From: JAEZDP01 sp964430855
Lineage (GTDB): Bacteria; Acidobacteriota; Vicinamibacteria; Vicinamibacterales; Vicinamibacteraceae
Assembly: GCA_964430855.1 (NCBI GenBank)
Contig: CAYSHC010000004.1
Coordinates: forward strand, 1-64,000
Length of the DNA: 64,000 nt
Direction: 5' to 3'
Shown: positions 58,396 to 64,000 of the stretch, one piece after another
Position numbering within the stretch: position 1 is the first letter of the stretch
Layout of the letters: every line of letters begins with the position of its first letter
Translations under genes and position numbers: made by a program
The notes under the pieces: generated by a model
The model's database searches: none
Told to the model about the DNA's origin: nothing
Seen by the model: only the letters and a program-made list of their open reading frames with translations

Positions 58396-59736
58396 TCACT
58401 CCGCAGCCGCCCAGGCAGGAGGCGACTCGAGCCGGTAGAGCATCTCGCCCGCCTTCCGCACGAGCAGGACACCCTCGTCCTCGCGGTTGGCGTACGACTC
58501 GACGTCGATCGACGCGGGGTCGCGATACCCGAGGTTGATGCGGCGGCACACCTCCTCGGGGATGCCGCTGGCCACCGTCACCTGGATGCGGCATCGTTCG
58601 ACGCCGTCCTCGTAGGTGCCGATGCCGCGGACGTGAGTGGAGTGGGCGAGCACTCCCCACGGGTAGTGGCTGAAACGATCCCACTGCGCGCGGAAGTAGT
58701 CGCGGCAGTGGTAGCCGACCTCCAGCAGGGTCCGGCCGTGCGTCACCGAGACCTCGGTGATGTGCGGCGCATAGAGAATCAGCTCGCCCCCGTCGGCCAC
58801 GACCGGCTCGAGCTTGTACATCCCCTTGCCTCCGGTCCAGAGGTCGGCATACATCGCCGGCAGGCACGAGAGCACCGTGTGGAACGGGCGCGGCTTGGTG
58901 ATGATGTGCGTGCGGCGCGAGAGCTCGCTCGCGCGGTCCCACGCCGCTTCGGGCGTGCCGCCGAAGATGCCTGCCAGCGATCCGTCGGGGCGTACGACGA
59001 GGCAGAGGCATGCCTTGGGAACCGTCACCATCGCGCCCGCCGCGTCGACGATCTTCCGCACCGGCGTCCACTTGCTCCCGATGATCATCGGGTTGGTGAC
59101 GACGGCGCCGAGCCAATGGAAGAAGTTCAGGATGCCGGGGCCGCTGATGCCGGGGAACAGGTACTTGTTGCCGCCCGAGAAGCCGACGACCTCGTGCGGG
59201 AAGACCGGCCCGATGATGATCAGCTCGTCGTAGTCGAAGACGCGCCGGTTCACCTCGACGGGAACGTCCATCGCGAAGAGGCCGCCCGTGAGGGCATGGA
59301 CGCGTGCCTCGTCGATGACGCCGATCTGCTGGAGGGCGGCCGGGTTGTTCCACTCGTGGTTGATGAACGCGACGTGGCGGTACCGGCCGCGCCGCTCCTC
59401 GGGCGTCATCTCGAGGCGCCGGCAGATCGCCGCTTCGTCCATCGGTTGATGCGTGCCGAGCGCGACCATCACGTCGAGCTGCGCCGCGGCGCCGCCGATG
59501 TGGTCGAAGAGCTGCCTGAAAACCAGGCCCACCGGCGCGGTGCGCGTGCCGTCCGGCACGATGACAAGGACACGGCGTCCGCGGTAGCGGTCGTCGGAGC
59601 AGCTCGTCGCGACGACCTCGGCGACAGCGTCCGGAGACAACGGCTCGGCGCCCATGGCCTCGGCCGCGACGGGTTCGGAAGGCGGGTGCATGGTCGGCTG
59701 ATCATGGTCCGCGGCACGGACCTCGGCGTCCATCAT
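58396..59736 (-). CDS. LarA-like (DUF2088) nickel-pincer racemase-family protein
   Basis: A 446-residue protein of the LarA superfamily, whose founder is lactate racemase with a nickel-pincer nucleotide cofactor. Visible blocks are VIVPDGTRTAP, VALGTHQPM (His ligand region), HEVVGFSGGNKYLFPGISG with the conserved His and Lys, and GSKWTPVRKI. Cofactor-synthesis genes (larB, larC, larE) are not in this window. LarA homologues act on several 2-hydroxy acids, so the substrate is open. It stands alone, converging with the TonB receptor across a hairpin. Confidence 0.85.
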   Translation of the reverse strand: MMDAEVRAADHDQPTMHPPSEPVAAEAMGAEPLSPDAVAEVVATSCSDDRYRGRRVLVIVPDGTRTAPVGLVFRQLFDHIGGAAAQLDVMVALGTHQPMDEAAICRRLEMTPEERRGRYRHVAFINHEWNNPAALQQIGVIDEARVHALTGGLFAMDVPVEVNRRVFDYDELIIIGPVFPHEVVGFSGGNKYLFPGISGPGILNFFHWLGAVVTNPMIIGSKWTPVRKIVDAAGAMVTVPKACLCLVVRPDGSLAGIFGGTPEAAWDRASELSRRTHIITKPRPFHTVLSCLPAMYADLWTGGKGMYKLEPVVADGGELILYAPHITEVSVTHGRTLLEVGYHCRDYFRAQWDRFSHYPWGVLAHSTHVRGIGTYEDGVERCRIQVTVASGIPEEVCRRINLGYRDPASIDVESYANREDEGVLLVRKAGEMLYRLESPPAWAAAE

Positions 59737-59754
59737 AGGCCCGAATGACGCGCG

Positions 59755-60402
59755 TCACGCGGAGGGCTTGCGCCCGACCTTGCGCAGGCCCGTCAGCATC
59801 GCGCGAAAGCCGTCCACCGCGCCCCGCCACGCGGCCCGGTCGTCGGCCTCGGCGGCTCCGGCCAGGGAGACCGCGTACAGATGCGCAGGACCTTCGAAGA
59901 CGAGGACGATGACGTCCGACCGTCCCTCGCCGGTGATCGCGCGGCCGTCGAAGCCGAACATCGTGGCGTGGCCGAAGCCGTCGAGGCCGCTGATGGGCAC
60001 GTTGGCGTTGCGCCACTTCGGCTTTGCCACGGCGACGTTCATCGACGTGAGCCTCGCGAGCGCGCTCGCGACCGCAGCGACCTGCGCCTGGCGATCTCCG
60101 TCGGGAGTCGTCCTCGGGATGGCGACGAAGGTGATGACGCCCGAGACGACATCGTCTACCGTCGTGCGCGTGGCGACGCAGCCTGTCTGGCCGGGCGGCA
60201 GCGTCCCGGCAGGCTGCACCGTCCAGGTGCCATCCTCCGGCCTGCTCCAGACGCCATCGGCCGGCAGGGCCAGGTCACCGGCCACGCAGCGGTCCGCCGC
60301 CCGTCGTGACAAGCCGGCCTGCTGGCCGGCTGCCGGCAGGGCGACGACGACGAGGCTCGCCGCGGCGGCGACGGAGGCGGCGCCCATCACTCGCGACGTC
60401 AT
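59755..60402 (-). CDS. Secreted protein of unknown function
   Basis: A 215-residue protein with a signal peptide (ASVAAAASLVVVALPAAGQ) and no recognised family. The body alternates polar strands and helices (VSGVITFVAIPRTT, VASALARLTSM, GFGHATMFGFDGRAITGEGR, VIVLVFEGPAHLYAVSLAG) somewhat like PsbP/DUF1795 stress proteins, but that comparison is weak. Its ATG overlaps the stop of the upstream membrane glycosyltransferase-like gene by 4 bp (ATGA), so the two are translationally coupled; the upstream protein may act on a lipid carrier. Confidence 0.6.
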   Translation of the reverse strand: MTSRVMGAASVAAAASLVVVALPAAGQQAGLSRRAADRCVAGDLALPADGVWSRPEDGTWTVQPAGTLPPGQTGCVATRTTVDDVVSGVITFVAIPRTTPDGDRQAQVAAVASALARLTSMNVAVAKPKWRNANVPISGLDGFGHATMFGFDGRAITGEGRSDVIVLVFEGPAHLYAVSLAGAAEADDRAAWRGAVDGFRAMLTGLRKVGRKPSA

Positions 60403-61808
60403 ACCGCATCGTGGCCGACAGGGCCGGGCTGGCGCAACCTCGCGGCGTCCGGCGCGGTGTGCGCCGCCACGGCCGTGAGCAGCGCGGCGACGACGAGCAT
60501 GTAGTAGTTGAGGAAGGCCTTCTTGCCGAACGCGGTCACAAACAGGCACGTGACCGCGAGCGCGGCGGCAAAGCCGGCGGGCGACCGTGGCGCCCGCCAC
60601 CAGGCGAGGCACGCCGCGACGAGGCCGGCGCCGAGCGAGACGTACACAGCGCCGTGCCGGTCAAGGGGCCAGCCGAGCGCCACGAACAGGCGGGCGAAGC
60701 TGAGCGAGTCGAGGCGGAACGGCTCGCGCAGCTGGAGCACCACGGCCGACCGGTAGAACGCCTCGACGTCCATCAGCGCGAAGGGCAGCGTCACGACCAG
60801 GCCGGTGAGGGCCGCGCCGGCGTACAGCTTCGCCACGTCACGCCATGTCGGCGCGACGAGCAGCCACGGGGCGAAGGGCAGGGCGAGCACCATGTGCTGC
60901 TTGGACGCCACCAGCAGCCCCAGCGGCAGCCACGCCAGCCTGGGGCGCCAGCGCGCGGTCGCGACCGTCGCCGCGATGAGGACGATGGGGAAGGGCTCGG
61001 TCCAGCCCTGCTCGACGTGGAACGGCAGGCGCGGCGCGAGCAGCAGCGCGGCGGCACACAGCAGCCCGATGCCGTCACGGCGCAGCGCCACGAGCAGGCC
61101 GGCCGCGAGGCTGAGCGCGAACACCTCGCTGTAGCGAAGGTCGCCGACGAGCGCGTGTCCGGGCCACGCGAGCAGCAGGCTCAGAGGCGGATAGGGAAAC
61201 CCGAAGAGGACGCGTCCGTCCCGGCGCATCTCTGGTTGGTAGAAGGCCTCGTCGGGGCCGTACATGTCGGCGAAGGTCACGGCATAGGGGCTCGCGCCGC
61301 GCGCGAGGGCGTCGAAGGCCTCGACGTGCACAGGGATGACGTCGATGTGGGGATTGGGCGATTGCGTGATCGTCCAGGCACCGATCCAGAGTCCCCCGGC
61401 CAGCAGGACGCCGGCCGCGACCGCGCCTCGCCACCCGCGGGGACGCACGCTGCCCACGATCGTGGCTGCCGCCATGACGGCGACGACGACGAGGAAGGTG
61501 GGGTGCGCCCACGGGCGCGGGTCGGTCATGTAGCGTGCGAGCGGGCGTGTGACGAGCGCCAGCGCGCTGGCCAGCACGGCCAGGCCGAGCAGGCTCGCGA
61601 GTACCGCGCGCTCCTGCGCCTCCGCATCGGTGGACCGTCGCCGGGCGGTCCATGGCCACGGCACGCCTGAGACGCCGAGCGCCGCGAGAACGAGCGTCAC
61701 ACCGAGCGCGGTCAGCGCACCCACGTGGTAGAAGCCGTCGGAGATGTGCAGGGTCAGGCTGAGCGAGGCGGCTGACAGGGCCAGCCATGTCGTCGACAGG
61801 AATCGCAC
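60399..61808 (-). CDS. Polytopic membrane protein, GT87-like mannosyltransferase family (probable)
   Basis: A ~470-residue protein with about ten transmembrane segments and several loops: LALSAASLSLTLHISDGF at the start, the NPHIDVIPVHVEAFDAL loop with two acidic residues (a candidate catalytic region), FGFPYPPLSLLLAWPGHAL, LLVASKQHMVLALPFAPW and VALGWPLDRHGAVYVSLGA. This matches GT-C/DUF2029-type glycosyltransferases of the envelope, but the identification is by pattern only. The GTG start at 61808 was chosen because the longer frame would overlap the divergent kinase gene; it is uncertain. The secreted protein that follows is translationally coupled. Confidence 0.6.
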   Translation of the reverse strand: MRFLSTTWLALSAASLSLTLHISDGFYHVGALTALGVTLVLAALGVSGVPWPWTARRRSTDAEAQERAVLASLLGLAVLASALALVTRPLARYMTDPRPWAHPTFLVVVAVMAAATIVGSVRPRGWRGAVAAGVLLAGGLWIGAWTITQSPNPHIDVIPVHVEAFDALARGASPYAVTFADMYGPDEAFYQPEMRRDGRVLFGFPYPPLSLLLAWPGHALVGDLRYSEVFALSLAAGLLVALRRDGIGLLCAAALLLAPRLPFHVEQGWTEPFPIVLIAATVATARWRPRLAWLPLGLLVASKQHMVLALPFAPWLLVAPTWRDVAKLYAGAALTGLVVTLPFALMDVEAFYRSAVVLQLREPFRLDSLSFARLFVALGWPLDRHGAVYVSLGAGLVAACLAWWRAPRSPAGFAAALAVTCLFVTAFGKKAFLNYYMLVVAALLTAVAAHTAPDAARLRQPGPVGHDAV

Positions 61809-61966
61809 GACGCAGCGTGGCAAGAGCCGGGCAGGCGACGCAAGCTCGGCCGTTGAGCCCTGTGGGCAAGCCGGTGCCGGGCTGGTGCGTCGAGGCCGGC
61901 GATGCGACGATGGGCGGAATCGCCCTGTCGATCGGGCGCCTCGCGGAGCGACCATACTTCAGAGCG

Positions 61967-63562
61967 ATGCAGATACGACGTCTCGCGCGCCATGACGCTG
62001 GAAGCCGCACGCACGCGACCGTGCTGCCGGCGGACCTGATGGCCCAGTCGGGCCGGCGTCTGCGTGTGGTCGCGTGGCTGTACGCGTTCGTGTTCCTCGC
62101 GGCCGGCCCGCTGCCGTCACTGCTGCTGGCGAGTGAGCGCCCCGCCTTCCTGGCGAGCCCCTGGCGGTGGCTGCCGTCGATGGTCTCGATTGCTGTCGCG
62201 CTGCTCGTGGGCGCCCTCACGCGGCATCCGCGCCTCCGGTCCGAGTCGGTCGTGTGGCTGGGGCTCGCGTTCCAGGTCGTCGGCAGCTACGGCATCGCGA
62301 TGGCCCAGTACCTCGACCCGCGGCAGTACGCGTACATGGCGCCTGACGCGGGGTTGTCCTGGGTTGCCGTGTGGATGCTCAGCTTCACCGTCATCGTCCC
62401 GAGCCCGCCCCGCTGGGCGCTGGTGGCCGCGCTCGCGTCGGCCAGCGCCGTGCCCGTGATCAGCGGCCTGACCCTGTCCACCCACCCGGAGGTCACGATC
62501 GCGCCCACGCGGTTTGTGGCCTACGTCGCCGTGCCGTACCTGCTGGTGGTGCTCATCGCCTACGTCGGCGCGCGGCTCGTCTACCGCCTCGGCGTCGATC
62601 TCGAACGCGCGCGTGAGCTCGGCAGCTACCGCCTGATCGAGCCGATGGCACAGGGTGGCATGGGCGAGGTGTGGCGCGCACAGCATCGGCTGCTCGCGCG
62701 GCCCGCGGCCGTCAAGGTGATCCGCCCCGAGGTGCTCGGTGCCGCGAGCCAGGAGCGTCAGTCGGAGCTGCTCGCACGGTTCGAGCGCGAAGCCCAGGCT
62801 ACCGCCTGCCTCCAGTCGCCGCACACGGTGCACCTCTTCGACTACGGCGTCGCCGAGGACGGCTCGTTCTACTACGTGATGGAGCTGCTGAACGGGTTCG
62901 ACCTGAAGACGCTGGTCGAGCGGTTCGGGCCGGTGCCCCTGGAGCGCGCGGTACACCTCCTGCGACAGGTGTGTCACTCGCTGGCCGAGGCGCACGCCGT
63001 CGGCCTCGTGCACCGCGACGTGACGCCGGCCAATGTATTCGTCTGCCGTTACGGCCTCGATGTCGACTTCGTGAAGGTGCTCGACTTCGGCCTGGTCAAG
63101 CCGCAGGCCTGGGCGGCCGCGTCCGACGACGTGACGGTGACACGTGCCGACGCCGCGGGCGGCACGCCGGCGTTCATGTCACCGGAGCAGGCGCTTGCCG
63201 ATCGGCCGCTGGACGGACGGTCCGACATCTATGCTGTCGGATGCCTCGCGTACTGGCTCGTCACAGGCGAGCTGGTGTTCGCCAGGACGACGCCGATGGC
63301 GACGCTCGTCGCCCATACGCAGGCGGAGCCGGTGCCGCCCTCGACGCGCACCGAGATCCCGCTCACGCCGGAGTTCGACGCGCTGGTGCTCGCCTGCCTG
63401 GCGAAGAACCCCGACGACCGTCCGTCGACGGCGGAGGAGCTGGCATGCAGGCTCGAACAGCTGCCTGGCGTGCGACGCTGGACGGCCGCCGAGGCACGCG
63501 CCTGGTGGGATGTACACCATCCGGTGGACAAGGCCACCGAGCTCGTCAGCGCACAGGCGTGA
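61967..63562 (+). CDS. Membrane Ser/Thr protein kinase with N-terminal transmembrane domain
   Basis: A 531-residue kinase. About six hydrophobic segments span residues 32-205 and no extracellular sensor domain is visible; the protein kinase domain follows (about 221-500): YRLIEPMAQGGMGEVWRAQH, ATP-binding K250 in AAVKVIRPEV, catalytic HRDVTPANVF (D351, with Thr353 in place of the usual Lys), DFGLVKP (373-375), and GGTPAFMSPEQA. Many acidobacterial kinases place the membrane part at the C-terminus, so this order is reversed. HRDVT is common in myxobacterial and acidobacterial kinases and need not mean loss of activity. It is divergent from the glycosyltransferase-like gene. Confidence 0.9.
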   Translation: MQIRRLARHDAGSRTHATVLPADLMAQSGRRLRVVAWLYAFVFLAAGPLPSLLLASERPAFLASPWRWLPSMVSIAVALLVGALTRHPRLRSESVVWLGLAFQVVGSYGIAMAQYLDPRQYAYMAPDAGLSWVAVWMLSFTVIVPSPPRWALVAALASASAVPVISGLTLSTHPEVTIAPTRFVAYVAVPYLLVVLIAYVGARLVYRLGVDLERARELGSYRLIEPMAQGGMGEVWRAQHRLLARPAAVKVIRPEVLGAASQERQSELLARFEREAQATACLQSPHTVHLFDYGVAEDGSFYYVMELLNGFDLKTLVERFGPVPLERAVHLLRQVCHSLAEAHAVGLVHRDVTPANVFVCRYGLDVDFVKVLDFGLVKPQAWAAASDDVTVTRADAAGGTPAFMSPEQALADRPLDGRSDIYAVGCLAYWLVTGELVFARTTPMATLVAHTQAEPVPPSTRTEIPLTPEFDALVLACLAKNPDDRPSTAEELACRLEQLPGVRRWTAAEARAWWDVHHPVDKATELVSAQA

Positions 63563-63589
63563 CCTGACGCGGAGCCGCGAGCGGACGCC

Positions 63590-64000
63590 TCAGCGTCCCG
63601 TCTCGCGCGCGTACGCGTCGAAGACTTCCGGCAGCGCCGCGCCATACGCGCGCCAGTGGGTCCCCGAGGGGTAGGCATTCAGGCCCGCAATCCAGTTGGC
63701 GTTGAACTCGTGCACGAGCGCGTCGATGCCGTAACGTTCCCGCCAGCCGTCGCCGAGGGTGCCGCTGTTGCGGAAGCCGCCCTCGGTGTGCCCTTCGGTG
63801 AACCAGGTGTGCTGCCGCAGGAGGGCCTCGAGGCGCTCCATGCGTGCGAGGTACCCCGGCAGGCCCGGCACCGGCGGACGGCTGATGTGCAGCAGGCCGC
63901 GGCCGTCGTTGTGCAGCTCCAGCGCGAGCGACGGCGGCCGGCCGGCCGAGATGCGGGCCTCGAGCCAGCGTTCGAGCGCGGCGTTCTCGGGCACCAGCGC
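63590..64000 (-). CDS. M14-type zinc carboxypeptidase, C-terminal part (gene cut by window edge)
   Basis: The last ~137 residues of a gene running off the right edge; the frame is open to position 64000. Visible blocks are ALELHNDGRGLLHIS, HTWFTEGHTEGGFRNSGTLGDGW, and VHEFNANWIAGLNAYPSGTHWRAYGAAL, which match an M14-like metallocarboxypeptidase (zinc-ligand His and catalytic Glu regions in these spans are typical). The N-terminal half with the main HxxE zinc motif is outside the window, so the identification is moderate. It converges with the kinase gene, 27 bp away. Confidence 0.7.
   Translation of the reverse strand, partial: ALVPENAALERWLEARISAGRPPSLALELHNDGRGLLHISRPPVPGLPGYLARMERLEALLRQHTWFTEGHTEGGFRNSGTLGDGWRERYGIDALVHEFNANWIAGLNAYPSGTHWRAYGAALPEVFDAYARETGR

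Overview
The window is 64 kb of very GC-rich bacterial DNA from a draft assembly: positions 30019-30118 are a run of exactly 100 N. The gene set points to an Acidobacteriota-like soil bacterium, possibly Vicinamibacteria. The supporting genes are an Oar-like TonB receptor with a carboxypeptidase-regulatory domain, a DUF1501 plus DUF1549/DUF1553-cytochrome pair, exported TIM-barrel epimerases, DUF2911, a CHRD/PEP-CTERM protein, and a BamA-like/TamB pair. This assignment is inferred from gene content; no rRNA or marker gene is present.

Layout. 1-6 kb: the end of a phosphofructokinase gene, a cstA-thioredoxin pair, an alkaline-phosphatase-fold phosphodiesterase and two secreted TIM-barrel proteins. 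6-19 kb: a signalling and stress block. It has a PAS histidine kinase, a solo receiver, two NtrC-type sigma-54 activators, a truncated kinase-like protein, another solo receiver, and small or envelope genes (yceI, a porin-like protein, a START-like protein, csbD, two BON lipoproteins, a Rho-N-like protein, a small helical protein). Four good sigma-54 -24/-12 elements lie in front of yceI, csbD, the small helical gene and the first BON gene. 19-35 kb: mostly housekeeping and accessory genes (serB, DMT exporter, Ca2+-type P-ATPase, tRNA-Arg, acpH, AraC regulator, two VOC proteins, DinB-like protein, D-aminoacylase). A repeat cluster and the assembly gap fall near 30 kb. 35-46 kb: phosphopantetheinyl transferase, a secreted phosphatase-fold protein, a sorbosone-dehydrogenase-like protein, DUF2911, the DUF1501/DUF1549 pair and a third exported epimerase. 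46-64 kb: methyltransferase, secreted metalloprotease, BamA-like protein plus TamB, TonB receptor, LarA-like protein, an envelope membrane protein, a membrane Ser/Thr kinase and a partial M14 carboxypeptidase.

The most interesting feature is the 10-17 kb block. Two sigma-54 activators, one of them translationally coupled to a protein with a histidine-kinase dimerisation helix but a degenerate ATPase half, are interleaved with several sigma-54-type promoters driving envelope and stress genes. It looks like a self-contained sigma-54 envelope-stress regulon. Dispersed palindromic repeats (a GGACGGCTC palindrome and a GGGGTCAGGTCTCG repeat) form a second layer of structure that the genes do not explain.
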